NCBI GenBank assembly: GCA_050250795.1
Contig: JBFWNZ010000008.1
Location: 1-28,215 of the forward strand
Reading direction: 5' to 3'
Origin: JBFWNZ01 sp050250795
GTDB taxonomy: Bacteria; Pseudomonadota; Alphaproteobacteria; UBA8366
DNA length: 28,215 nucleotides
Shown: piece after piece, positions 7,786 to 15,449 of the stretch
How positions within the stretch are numbered: position 1 is the first letter of the stretch
Layout: each line of letters starts with the position of its first letter
Program-made: the position numbers and the translations under genes
Notes under the pieces: generated by a model
Database searches by the model: none
Seen by the model: the letters and a program-made list of their open reading frames with translations, nothing else
What the model was told of the DNA's origin: nothing

Positions 7786-8118
7786 TCAGCCCTTCCGGCT
7801 GCCCTCGAACAGGCGCGTGCAGCGCGCGCCGGACCGGCAATAGGCGAGCACCGGCTTCGGCAGCCGGTCGAAAATCTCGCCGAAGGTCTGCGCGTCCCGG
7901 TCGTTCAACTGGCTGGAGACGACGGGCTGATAGACGACGGTGAGCCCCGCCGCCCGGGCCGCCGCCTCGACGGCGGCATAGGCCGGCTGGTCTTCCGACT
8001 CGCCGTCGGGGCGGTTGCAGATGATCGACTTGAACCCGGCCGCCGCAATCGCAGGGACGTCCTCGGGCAGTATCTGCCCCGTCACGGAAAGATTCGCGTC
8101 GAGCGCCTTCAGGTCCAT
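7786..8118 (-). CDS. DUF442 / TIGR01244-type sulfurtransferase-like protein
   Basis: This 110-residue protein is a single DUF442 domain (dual-specificity-phosphatase-like fold). The active loop CRSGAR at 94-99 has the Cys-x4-Arg spacing expected of a rhodanese-like sulfur-carrying cysteine. Upstream ICNRPDGE and PAYAAVEAAARAAGL are also family hallmarks. In many proteobacteria this domain is fused to the N-terminus of a persulfide dioxygenase (the Blh protein of BigR operons). Here it is a separate gene, 33 bp downstream of the dioxygenase gene. A role in transferring or releasing persulfide sulfur in the cytoplasm follows from the family and context, not from direct proof. Confidence 0.85.
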   Translation of the reverse strand: MDLKALDANLSVTGQILPEDVPAIAAAGFKSIICNRPDGESEDQPAYAAVEAAARAAGLTVVYQPVVSSQLNDRDAQTFGEIFDRLPKPVLAYCRSGARCTRLFEGSRKG

Positions 8119-8151
8119 CCTCGCCTCCCCGATCCGGTTCTCGTTGCGCCC

Positions 8152-9057
8152 TTATAGCACGTTGAGGGGCACCTTCAGGAAGCGGCGGCCGTTCGCATCC
8201 GCCGGCGGCATGTGGCCCGCGCGCATGTTCACCTGCAGCGAGGGCAGGATCAGCTTGGGCATGTCGAGGGTCCGGTCGCGGGCCTCGCGCATCGTCACGA
8301 ATTCGTCCTCGGCAATGCCGTCGCGGACATGGATGTTGAAGGCTCGCTCCTCCGCCACATTGGTCTGCCAGCGGATGTCGCGGCCGTTCGGGCCGTAATC
8401 GTGGCACATGAACAGCCGCGTCTCGGGCGGCAGCGACAGGATGCGGCGCATCGAGCGATAGAGGGTGCGTGCGTCGCCGCCGGGAAAATCCACCCGCGCG
8501 CTGCCGCCGTCCGGCATGAACAGCGTGTCGCCGACGAAGGCCGCGTCGCCGATGACATGGGTCATGCAGGCCGGTGTGTGACCCGGCGTATGCAGCGCGA
8601 CGCCCGTCATGCCGCCGATCCGATAGCTGTCGCCATCCTTGAACAGCCGGTCGAACTGGCTGCCGTCGCGCGGGAAGTCGGGCCCCTCGTCGAACACCGT
8701 CCCGAAGGTGTCCTGCACCGTCGCGATCCGGTCGCCGATGGCGATCCGGCCGCCCAGCTCGGCCTTCAGATACTGCGCCGAGGTCAGATGGTCGGCATGG
8801 ACATGCGTCTCGATCAGCCACTCGACGGCGAGCCCGTGCTCGCGCACGAAGGCGATCAGGCGGTCGGCGGATTTATGTGCGGTCCGCCCGGCGGCATAGT
8901 CGAGGTCGAGAACCGGATCGACGATGGCGCAGGACGTTGAGCCCGGGTCCTTGACCACGTAGCTGATGGTGTTGGTGACGGGATCGAAGAACCCCGTCAC
9001 CTCCGGCCTTGCCGATGAATCCAGGGTCGCAGGCAGCGGTGCGATAGTGCCGGTCAT
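8152..9057 (-). CDS. Persulfide dioxygenase-like MBL-fold protein (ETHE1/Blh type)
   Basis: This 301-residue metallo-beta-lactamase-fold protein belongs to the group containing ETHE1 and the Blh dioxygenases, which use one Fe(II) to oxidise glutathione persulfide to sulfite. The metal motif THVHADH (84-90), His160 in TPGH, Asp177 in GDTLF and His219 in MCHDY are all present. So is the long insert DFPGGDARTLYRSMRRILSLP typical of this branch. It is cytoplasmic, with no signal peptide. The start ATG at 9057 overlaps the DUF2892 stop as ATGA, implying coupled translation. The neighbouring DUF442 gene supports a persulfide-detoxifying role. No ArsR/BigR-type regulator is encoded beside it. Confidence 0.9.
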   Translation of the reverse strand: MTGTIAPLPATLDSSARPEVTGFFDPVTNTISYVVKDPGSTSCAIVDPVLDLDYAAGRTAHKSADRLIAFVREHGLAVEWLIETHVHADHLTSAQYLKAELGGRIAIGDRIATVQDTFGTVFDEGPDFPRDGSQFDRLFKDGDSYRIGGMTGVALHTPGHTPACMTHVIGDAAFVGDTLFMPDGGSARVDFPGGDARTLYRSMRRILSLPPETRLFMCHDYGPNGRDIRWQTNVAEERAFNIHVRDGIAEDEFVTMREARDRTLDMPKLILPSLQVNMRAGHMPPADANGRRFLKVPLNVL

Positions 9058-9296
9058 CGGCGCCCCCCATGGCCGTGATGTCCCGCCGCGCAGGTGCGGA
9101 TGCCGAACAGCGTGTAGGCCGGGCAGAAGCGGAACGCAGCGGTTCCGATCATCACGATCCCGGCGACGGCCAGCAAGTATATCCAGTTGCCCCAGCCGGC
9201 GAGCGCCGCTGCGACGGGCGGAACGAACGGCGCCGCCAGCAACGCAACTCCCAGCACGAAACGCACGGCACGGTCGATGGATCCCACATTTGCCAT
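9054..9296 (-). CDS. DUF2892 small membrane protein (YgaP-like)
   Basis: This 80-residue protein matches DUF2892. It has an N-terminal MANVGSIDRAVRFVLG, two membrane helices (about 11-30 and 34-52), then FRFCPAYTLFGIRTC with two cysteines and a His/Gly-rich tail. This domain forms the membrane part of the rhodanese YgaP and often accompanies sulfide/persulfide genes. It may anchor partners or pass sulfur species across the membrane, but this is unproven. The ATG at 9296 has GGGAG six nt upstream, favouring it over the upstream in-frame codon at 9320. It is first in the operon with the dioxygenase. Confidence 0.85.
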   Translation of the reverse strand: MANVGSIDRAVRFVLGVALLAAPFVPPVAAALAGWGNWIYLLAVAGIVMIGTAAFRFCPAYTLFGIRTCAAGHHGHGGRR

Positions 9297-9334
9297 GATA
9301 GACTCCCGCAGCTTGATCACCCCTGACCTTTAGC

Positions 9335-9368
9335 TGGCGCCATCCTCGATATGGCGCAATGCCATGTC
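9335..9368. promoter_or_regulatory. Candidate operator dyads in divergent sulfur/cytochrome promoter region
   Basis: The 195 bp between the DUF2892 and mono-haem cytochrome starts contain two nearby symmetries. TGGCGCCA is a palindrome at 9335-9342. ATGGC-N5-GCCAT at 9351-9365 extends by two more matched pairs after one mismatch (9348-9368). They lie about 40-70 bp before the DUF2892 start and could bind a regulator of either operon. The sequence does not resemble any operator I can name, and GC-rich palindromes arise by chance. Confidence 0.3.
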
Positions 9369-9491
9369 CGCAGGCAAGTTGTCGCAGCAACGGCCGGACC
9401 GGCGGCCGGCCGGCTCGGTCGAGGCTGTGATCCGGGCGCCGAATACCTCTATGATACGGCCCATCCATTCCTTCTGCCCGGTTGCTGTCCC

Positions 9492-10322
9492 ATGCGCTCG
9501 ATACTCCGTCTGGCCGCCCTTCTCGCGTTCCTCGCCCTGCCCGCCGCCGCGGCCGACCAGGCCCTGACCGTGGTCGATGCGAAGGGCGCCACGCACAGTT
9601 TCACCCGCGCCGAGCTTCTGAAGCATCCCGACGCCCGAACCGTCGCCGTGACGGACGATCCCGCCTACGGCGCCGCCTCGCCGGAATACCGCGCGATCCC
9701 GCTCTCCCGCCTGCTGGCCGGCATGCCGACTGCGGGGGCCGACATCCTGGTCGCCACGGCGACCGACGGTTTCGTGGCACAGCTTCCGGCGGCGAAGGCG
9801 CTCAGTTCCGTGCCGACGGGCGCGGTCGCCTATCTTGCCGTCGAGGACCCGGCGAAACCATGGCCGCCGCTCAAGGGCAAGACCGTGAGCGCGGGCCCCT
9901 ATTTTATCGTCTGGACCAATCCGAAGCGCGACGGCATCGGCCCCGAAGCCTGGCCTTATCAGACGGCGCGGCTGGAACTGACGGAATCGGTGGGCAAGCG
10001 CTATCCGGCGATCCTCGTGGACCAGGCGCTGCCGGCCAATGCGCCGGAGCGCCGCGGACAGGCCCTTTTCGTCGATGCGTGCTTCGCCTGCCACAAGATG
10101 AACGGCGCCGGCGAGGCGACGGTGGGCCCCGACCTCAATCTGCCGATGAACCCGACGGAATACTTCAAGCTGTCGGTGCTGCCGCGCTATCTCCGCGACC
10201 CCGCGTCGGTGCGCCACTGGGCGGACCAGAAAATGCCGGCCATCGCCCCCGAGACGATGAGCGACGCCGATCTCGCCGCCGTCATCGCCTATCTGGCGCA
10301 TATGGCCGGGCGCAAGAAATGA
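9492..10322 (+). CDS. Exported mono-haem cytochrome c with cysteine-free YedY-like domain
   Basis: This 276-residue protein has a signal peptide (cut near AAA-AD at 21). Residues about 24-165 resemble the small oxidoreductase-molybdopterin-binding domain: FTRAELLKHP, YRAIPLSRLLAGM, VATATDGFVAQLP. The domain has no cysteine at all before the haem site, so it cannot hold molybdenum in the usual way. The C-terminal third is a class I-type cytochrome c with CFACH at 197-201 and a likely axial Met248 in QKMPA. The start is the ATG at 9492, at the beginning of the signal sequence. The stop overlaps the DUF2165 start as ATGA. It is divergent from the sulfur operon; a link to periplasmic redox chemistry is an inference. 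Confidence 0.82.
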   Translation: MRSILRLAALLAFLALPAAAADQALTVVDAKGATHSFTRAELLKHPDARTVAVTDDPAYGAASPEYRAIPLSRLLAGMPTAGADILVATATDGFVAQLPAAKALSSVPTGAVAYLAVEDPAKPWPPLKGKTVSAGPYFIVWTNPKRDGIGPEAWPYQTARLELTESVGKRYPAILVDQALPANAPERRGQALFVDACFACHKMNGAGEATVGPDLNLPMNPTEYFKLSVLPRYLRDPASVRHWADQKMPAIAPETMSDADLAAVIAYLAHMAGRKK

Positions 10323-10837
10323 GCGGCGGCAAGGCTATGTCCCTCGCCGGCACCGGTCTCGCCCGCTGGGCGAAGATGATCGGGGTCTTCGCCATCGCGC
10401 TGCATATGTCGCTTGCGGCCTTCGGCAACGTCACCGACTACGGCACCAACTGGACCTTCGTGCAGCATGTGCTGGCGATGGACACGACCTTCAACAGTCC
10501 GGCGCTGATGTGGCGGGCGATCGGCGATCCGGTGCTTCAGACCGCCGCCTATCTTGCCATCATCGCGGCGGAGATCGCCGGGGCGGCGCTGACATGGTGG
10601 GGCCTCGCCCGGCTGTGGCAGGCGCGCCGGGCGGAGGCGGAGGCCTTTCATGCAGCCAAGAGCCTCGCCCTGTTCGGCCTCATGTGGTGCTTCGCGATCT
10701 GGGTTATCGGCTTCATCGCCATCGGCGGCGAGTGGTTCGCGATGTGGCAGTCGCAGACCTGGAACGGCCAAGCCGGCGCCACCCGGTTCGCGGCCGTCAC
10801 GGGCATCGCGATGCTGTTCCTCGCAATCCGCGAATAA
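10319..10837 (+). CDS. DUF2165 family small integral membrane protein
   Basis: This 172-residue protein matches DUF2165, with four predicted membrane helices (about 18-38, 70-95, 110-130 and 145-165). It contains the family-like HMSLAAFGNVTDYGTNWTFVQHVLAMD segment with two histidines. The function is unknown. The ATG at 10319 overlaps the cytochrome stop as ATGA, so the two are almost certainly translated together and may form a membrane-cytochrome unit. An alternative start is the Met at codon 7. It converges on the GH15 gene with 4 bp between the stops. Confidence 0.85.
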   Translation: MSGGKAMSLAGTGLARWAKMIGVFAIALHMSLAAFGNVTDYGTNWTFVQHVLAMDTTFNSPALMWRAIGDPVLQTAAYLAIIAAEIAGAALTWWGLARLWQARRAEAEAFHAAKSLALFGLMWCFAIWVIGFIAIGGEWFAMWQSQTWNGQAGATRFAAVTGIAMLFLAIRE

Positions 10838-10841
10838 TCCC

Positions 10842-12725
10842 TCAATCCACCGGGGACTCGCTCTGCCGCTGGCGGTCCGGATGCGAGCCTTTGGCGTCTT
10901 CGGCACGCGGCGGCGCGCTGCGGTCGGCGCGCTGGTGTGCCGGGCCGTGCGGCCGGCTCAGGTTGAAGCCGGTGTTGATCAAGCCGATATGCGAGAAGGC
11001 CTGCGGATAGTTCCCCAACTGCCGGCCCAGGCCGGGATGGAACTGCTCCGCCAGCAGCCCCAGATCGTTGCGCAGGTCGAGCAGGCGCTCGTAGAGCGCT
11101 TCGGCCTCGTCGTAGCGGCCGACCATGCACAGCGCATCGGCCAGCCAGAAGCTGCAGACCAGGAAGGTTCCTTCAGACCCGATCAGCCCGTCATCCGTCT
11201 CCTCGGCCCGATAGCGCAGCACCAGCCCGTCATGCGTCAGTTCGCGCTGGATCGCGTCCACAGTGCCCCGGTAGCGCGGATCCTCCGGCGGCAGGAATCC
11301 GACCTCGGCCATCAGCAGCAGCGAGGCGTCCAATGCCTTGCCATCGTAATGCTGGACGAAGCAGTTCCGCTTGGAATCGTAGCCGCGGGCCAGCACCTCG
11401 GCGTGAATCCTGTCCCGTGACGCGCGCCAGCGATCCACCGGCCCCGCATAGCCCGACTGTTCCACGGCCTTGATCGCCCGGTCGAAGGCGACCCAGGCCA
11501 TCATCTTGGAATAGACGAAGTGCTTGCGCCCGCCGCGCACCTCCCAGATGCCTTCGTCCGTCTCGCACCACAGCGCCTCCAGACGGGCGAGGACCGACAC
11601 CTGGAACCGCCAGGCATCCTCGCTGGGCTCAAGCTGCGACTTGCGTGCCGTGTGCAGCGAATCCATCAGCTCGCCGAAGATGTCGAGCTGGATCTGGTCG
11701 CTTGCCGCGTTTCCCACCCTGACGGGCCGGCTGTCCGCATAACCCGGCAGCCAGGGTAGTTCGACCTCGGTCAGCCGGCGCTCGCCGCTGACCCCGTACA
11801 TGATCTGCATCTGATCCGGCGCGCCGGCCGCGGCCCGCAGCAGCCACTCGCGAAAGGCACCCGCCTCCTCGAACTGGCCGGCATTGGTCAGGGCGTACAA
11901 GGTCAGCGTGGCGTCGCGGATCCAGCAGTAGCGATAGTCCCAGTTCCGGACACCGCCCAGTTCCTCGGGCAGCGAGGTGGTCAGGGCCGCGACGATGCCG
12001 CCGCTCGGCCGGTAGGTCAGGCCCTTGAGCGTGACGAGCGACCGCTCGACCGCATCGCGCCAGCGGTCATTGCCCAGGCCGTCGAGCTTGCACATGCGCG
12101 ACCAGTCGCGCCACCACGCGGCCGTGTGCTCCATCCGCAGCTCGCCGTCGCCGATGAAATGCGGCTCGGCGTAGAGCGGATGGTAGGCAAGCGTGAAGGG
12201 CACCGTCTCTCCCGCCGTCACCTCGAAGGTGCCGACGGTCTGCATGCCCTCGCCGCGCAGCGGCACCGGCGTCACCAGTTCCGCCGCGTCCGGCCCCGCC
12301 ACGGCGTGGATACCGTAGTCGCGCCGACGCACCCAGGGCACGGTCTTGCCGTAACCGAAGCGCAGCGCGAGTTCCATGCGCATCGCGACCCGGCCCTTTA
12401 TGCCGCGCACAAGGCGGATCACATCGACCTTCGCGGGATCGTCGGACAGCGGCATGAAATCGACCAGCGCCGCCGATCCGGTCTCGGTCTCGAAGACGGT
12501 TTCCAGGATCAGCGTATGCGGCAGATAGCGCCGCGCGATCCGCGTCGCGCCCCCGGCCGGCGCGATCTGCCAGTAGCCATGCTCCCGGGTGCCGAGCAGC
12601 GCCGCGAAGCAGGCGTCGGAATCGAAGCGCGGCAGGCAGAGCCAGTCGATGGAGCCCTCGCGCGAGACCAGGGCGCCGCTCAGCATATTGCCGATGAAGC
12701 CGTAATCCTCGATAGGCCGGCTCAT
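10842..12725 (-). CDS. GH15 family glycoside hydrolase (glucoamylase/trehalase-like)
   Basis: This 627-residue protein is a full-length GH15 enzyme without signal peptide, so it acts in the cytoplasm. It starts MSRPIEDYGFIGN, followed by an N-terminal beta-sandwich (about 1-220) and an (alpha/alpha)6 barrel with VRNWDYRYCWIRDA. The two acidic sites expected from the family are Glu518 in GSEGTFLVCSFW (general acid) and Glu560 in LLAEQFHPGLGRQLGNYPQAFSH (general base). GH15 bacterial homologues include glucan glucohydrolases and trehalases; the sequence alone does not decide between them. The last 40 residues are charged and low-complexity. Its ATG overlaps the SDR stop (ATGA), so both come from the same transcript, behind the stress-type promoter at 13611-13635. 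Released glucose could be oxidised by the SDR. Confidence 0.9.
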   Translation of the reverse strand: MSRPIEDYGFIGNMLSGALVSREGSIDWLCLPRFDSDACFAALLGTREHGYWQIAPAGGATRIARRYLPHTLILETVFETETGSAALVDFMPLSDDPAKVDVIRLVRGIKGRVAMRMELALRFGYGKTVPWVRRRDYGIHAVAGPDAAELVTPVPLRGEGMQTVGTFEVTAGETVPFTLAYHPLYAEPHFIGDGELRMEHTAAWWRDWSRMCKLDGLGNDRWRDAVERSLVTLKGLTYRPSGGIVAALTTSLPEELGGVRNWDYRYCWIRDATLTLYALTNAGQFEEAGAFREWLLRAAAGAPDQMQIMYGVSGERRLTEVELPWLPGYADSRPVRVGNAASDQIQLDIFGELMDSLHTARKSQLEPSEDAWRFQVSVLARLEALWCETDEGIWEVRGGRKHFVYSKMMAWVAFDRAIKAVEQSGYAGPVDRWRASRDRIHAEVLARGYDSKRNCFVQHYDGKALDASLLLMAEVGFLPPEDPRYRGTVDAIQRELTHDGLVLRYRAEETDDGLIGSEGTFLVCSFWLADALCMVGRYDEAEALYERLLDLRNDLGLLAEQFHPGLGRQLGNYPQAFSHIGLINTGFNLSRPHGPAHQRADRSAPPRAEDAKGSHPDRQRQSESPVD

Positions 12726-13558
12726 CCGGCCCCCCGGAAGTTCGGATAGGCGGTCATGCCGCCATCGACGAACAGGGTGGCCGCGTTCACATAGTCCGAC
12801 AGGTCCGAGGCCAGCCACAGCACGGCCTGCCCCACATCCTCGGGCTCGCCGATCCGGCCATAGGGGATCAGCGTCAGCAGCTGCTGCATCGCATCCGCCG
12901 TCTCCCAGGCGGGCCGGTTGATCGGCGTGCGGATCGCCCCCGGCGCAATGGCGTTCACCCTGATCTTCTGCGCCGCGAATTCCTGGGCCAGCGACTGCAT
13001 CAGCAGCGAGAGCCCGCCTTTCGACGCCGCATAATTCGCCTCGAAGGCCCAGGGGATCGTCTGATGCACCGAACTCATACAGACGATCTTGCCGGTGGCG
13101 CGGGACACCGCGGGCTGCGGCCCGCGGCGCAGGAACTCGCGGATCGCTTCGCGCGCGCAGAGGAAGGTGCCCGTGAGGTTGACGTCGATCACCCGTCGCC
13201 ATTGCGCCAGCGTCATATCCTGGAAGCGGGCGCCATCCTGGATTCCGGCGTTGTTGACGAGGATGTGGACGGTGCCGAAACGCGCCACGACCTCGGCGAA
13301 CATGGCCGCCACCTGCGCCTCGTCGCTGACATCGGCGGCGACCGGCATCGCGGTGCCGCCCGCGGCCTCGATCGCCCGGCACACCTCCTGCGCCTCGCCG
13401 GCAGCACGCGGCAGGTGATTGACCGCGACCTTGGCACCGCTGCCGCCCAGCGCCAGCGCGCATTGCCGTCCCAGGCCCGACGACGCCCCGGTGACGACGG
13501 CAACCTGTCCGGCGATTCCGAAAATGTCCTTGTCGGCAGCAGGCACGGCAACAGTCAT
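12722..13558 (-). CDS. Short-chain dehydrogenase, glucose 1-dehydrogenase-like
   Basis: This 278-residue classical SDR has the cofactor motif TGASSGLG (23-30), NNAG (102-105), catalytic Ser162/163, Tyr176 and Lys180 (YAASK), and the C-terminal VDGGMTAYP typical of glucose 1-dehydrogenase annotations. Arg/Asn-type residues after beta-2 (NHLPR) suggest possible NADP use, but this is uncertain. Such enzymes oxidise glucose to gluconolactone. The ATGA overlap with the downstream GH15 gene supports a joint pathway: hydrolysis to glucose, then oxidation. The gene is first in its transcript, about 50 bp from the GGAAC-N16-CGTT element. SDR substrate assignments by similarity are often wrong, so the substrate rests mainly on context. 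Confidence 0.88.
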   Translation of the reverse strand: MTVAVPAADKDIFGIAGQVAVVTGASSGLGRQCALALGGSGAKVAVNHLPRAAGEAQEVCRAIEAAGGTAMPVAADVSDEAQVAAMFAEVVARFGTVHILVNNAGIQDGARFQDMTLAQWRRVIDVNLTGTFLCAREAIREFLRRGPQPAVSRATGKIVCMSSVHQTIPWAFEANYAASKGGLSLLMQSLAQEFAAQKIRVNAIAPGAIRTPINRPAWETADAMQQLLTLIPYGRIGEPEDVGQAVLWLASDLSDYVNAATLFVDGGMTAYPNFRGAG

Positions 13559-13608
13559 TAGGTGTATCGTAACCCAATATGGCGGCCCTGGCCGCCCCTT
13601 CTGGAAAC

Positions 13609-13635
13609 GGAACGGAATCCGGCGCGGCAGGTTCC
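13609..13635 (-). promoter_or_regulatory. EcfG-type general stress promoter, near-symmetric on both strands
   Basis: On the minus strand, GGAAC (13635-13631), a 16-nt spacer and CGTT (13614-13611) match the consensus GGAAC-N15/16-CGTT known for the alphaproteobacterial general-stress sigma factor EcfG. It points to the SDR-GH15 operon, whose ATG is about 53 bp downstream. On the plus strand the same bases read GGAAC (13609-13613)-N17-GTT, lacking only the consensus C, and point to DUF427 at 13670. The whole is an inverted repeat GGAAC-N17-GTTCC. The match is by eye; function is inferred. Confidence 0.55.
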
Positions 13636-13669
13636 ATCGCATCCGGACCGTTCGCCGCATGGGAGACCG

Positions 13670-14041
13670 ATGATGAAGCTGCCGGGCCCGGACCATCCCA
13701 TCGCCATCGCGCCCAATCCCGCACGGGTCGTCGTGACCGTCGCTGGCCGGATCATCGCCGACACCCGCGCCGCGCTGACCTTGCGCGAAGCCGCCTATCC
13801 GCCGGTGCAGTACATTCCCCGCGCCGATGTGGACATGACCCGGCTGCAACGGACGGCCCACGCCACGCACTGCCCCTACAAGGGGGATTGCAGCTATTTC
13901 AGCATCGCGGAGGGCGGCCCGAAATCGGAGAACGCGGTGTGGAGCTACGAGGCGCCCTATGCGGCGGTCGCGCCCATCGCGGGGCACCTCGCCTTCTATC
14001 CCAGCCGGGTGGACGCCATCGAGGAGCGCCCGGCCGGCTGA
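13670..14041 (+). CDS. DUF427 family protein
   Basis: This 123-residue protein fits DUF427, a small beta-rich fold of unknown function. Family marks are the HPIAIAPNPARVVVTVAGRIIADT start, YPPVQYIPRADVDM, the highly conserved THCPYKGDCSYF with two cysteines (about residues 66-76), WSYEAPYAAVAPIAGHLAFYP, and the final acidic Asp/Glu. It is cytoplasmic. Two adjacent ATGs (13670 and 13673) are possible, and GGGAG at 13661-13665 suits either. It is divergent from the SDR-GH15 operon and shares the stress-type promoter region, suggesting a stress role. It converges on MmgE/PrpD with 7 bp between the stops. Confidence 0.87.
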   Translation: MMKLPGPDHPIAIAPNPARVVVTVAGRIIADTRAALTLREAAYPPVQYIPRADVDMTRLQRTAHATHCPYKGDCSYFSIAEGGPKSENAVWSYEAPYAAVAPIAGHLAFYPSRVDAIEERPAG

Positions 14042-14048
14042 GGCGGGC

Positions 14049-15440
14049 CTAACCGGCCAAAGCCTGGGCGAATTCCCGCATGTCGGCCAGCCCCTCCAGC
14101 CCGTCTACCATCCGCTCGATCCGCGCCAGCTGCGCGGGCGGATAGGCCTCGCCGGCCAGGGCGCGGAACTTGGCCACCACGTCGTCGCGGCTCAGCGGAT
14201 GCTCGGGGCTGCCGCGCCGATGCAGCAGGCGCGCCGAGACCCGCCGCCCGTCGCGCGTCGTCACGGTCATGGCGACGGCATGGCGGAAGGCCGGCCCCAT
14301 CGCGTCGATCTCGGCATCGACACGCGCCGCGATGCGACCGATGAAATCGAGGATGGCCGGATCGGCAAGGCGATCCTCGCGGTACTGCGCGACGAAGGCC
14401 GCGCCGTCCAGCGCCATGACGGCAAGGCCGTAGAACAGGTTCATCTGGGCCGCCGTCACGCTCTGCGCCTTGTAGGGCCAGGCACAATGCGTATAGGTCA
14501 TCGGCCCGATCCCGACATCGACGGCGGCGATGTCGTCCGCCGACAGGCCATGCTCGCGCATCAGCGCGGCCAGGGCATCGAGGGCGGCATGGATGCTCGT
14601 GACGGCGGCATGCGGCTTGAAGCCCACCGCCAGCGTCTCCCATTCGGTGCCGAGACCGCGGGTCAGCGCTTCCGGCTCGGGCTTGCCGCTGAAGCTGGAC
14701 AGGAAGCCGCCATAGCCCGCCTCCAGCACATCGGCGATCCCGGTAAAGCCGTCGCGGGCGAGCAGCGCGGCATAGACGCCCGCCTGGGCGGCGCGGCCGG
14801 AATGCAGGCGCTTTGCCATCGCCCCTTCCTGGGCCGCCATCAGCCCCGCGGCCTGCGATCCGGCAATGCCCAGCGTGTGCTGGGTCGCATCGGCATCCAG
14901 GTCGAGGATGCGCGCCGCGGCGCCGGCCGACGCGAACACGCCGTTTGTACCCTGCGGATGAAAACCCCGGAAAAACAAGGCCTGGGTCGCGGCGGAACCG
15001 GCCCGCGCACCGACCTCATAGCCCGCGACCAGCGCGGTCATGAACCGCTTGCCGTCGATGCCGCCCTGCACCTCGGCCAGCGCCAGTGCAGCGGGGAAGG
15101 CGAGCGAGCCCGGATGGATGATCGCGGCACGATGGATGTCGTCCAGCTCGAAGGCATGCCCGGCCGTGCCGTTGACCAGGGCCGCAAGCGCCGCCGAGGT
15201 CCGGCCGCCGCGCCCGATCAAGGTCGCGACCGGCGCGGCCTCTTCCGCCTCGGCCATCGTCCGCACCTTGGCGGTCCAGGGCAGGGTCGCGCCGAAGGCG
15301 GCGCAGGCGACGGCGTCCAGGATGCAGAGCCGGATTCGGTCCACCACGGCTTGCGGAAGGCCGGCGAAGGACAGACCGGCCGCGAACCGCGCAAGGTCGC
15401 GCGTGGCGCCGGGGGCGAGACTTTCGGCAGAGGATGACAT
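14049..15440 (-). CDS. MmgE/PrpD family protein
   Basis: This 463-residue protein has the usual length and motifs of the MmgE/PrpD fold: NGTAGHAFELDD (90-101), IHPGSLAFPAALALAE (108-123), HPQGTNGVFASAGAAARIL, MAKRLHSGRAAQAGVYAALLA, and the later YGLAVMALDG region. Characterised members are 2-methylcitrate dehydratase (PrpD), cis-aconitate decarboxylase and iminodisuccinate epimerase, so the family name does not fix the reaction. No methylcitrate-cycle genes flank it; a PrpF homologue lies 6 kb away on the same strand. It starts 9 bp after the diguanylate cyclase stop and is probably co-transcribed with it. Confidence 0.88.
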   Translation of the reverse strand: MSSSAESLAPGATRDLARFAAGLSFAGLPQAVVDRIRLCILDAVACAAFGATLPWTAKVRTMAEAEEAAPVATLIGRGGRTSAALAALVNGTAGHAFELDDIHRAAIIHPGSLAFPAALALAEVQGGIDGKRFMTALVAGYEVGARAGSAATQALFFRGFHPQGTNGVFASAGAAARILDLDADATQHTLGIAGSQAAGLMAAQEGAMAKRLHSGRAAQAGVYAALLARDGFTGIADVLEAGYGGFLSSFSGKPEPEALTRGLGTEWETLAVGFKPHAAVTSIHAALDALAALMREHGLSADDIAAVDVGIGPMTYTHCAWPYKAQSVTAAQMNLFYGLAVMALDGAAFVAQYREDRLADPAILDFIGRIAARVDAEIDAMGPAFRHAVAMTVTTRDGRRVSARLLHRRGSPEHPLSRDDVVAKFRALAGEAYPPAQLARIERMVDGLEGLADMREFAQALAG

Positions 15441-15449
15441 GCAGGCGTC

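Noticed and set aside
6536..15440. Methylcitrate (propionate) cycle locus based on PrpF and MmgE/PrpD
   Set aside because: The two genes are about 6 kb apart in different operons and prpB, prpC and acnD are absent from the window.
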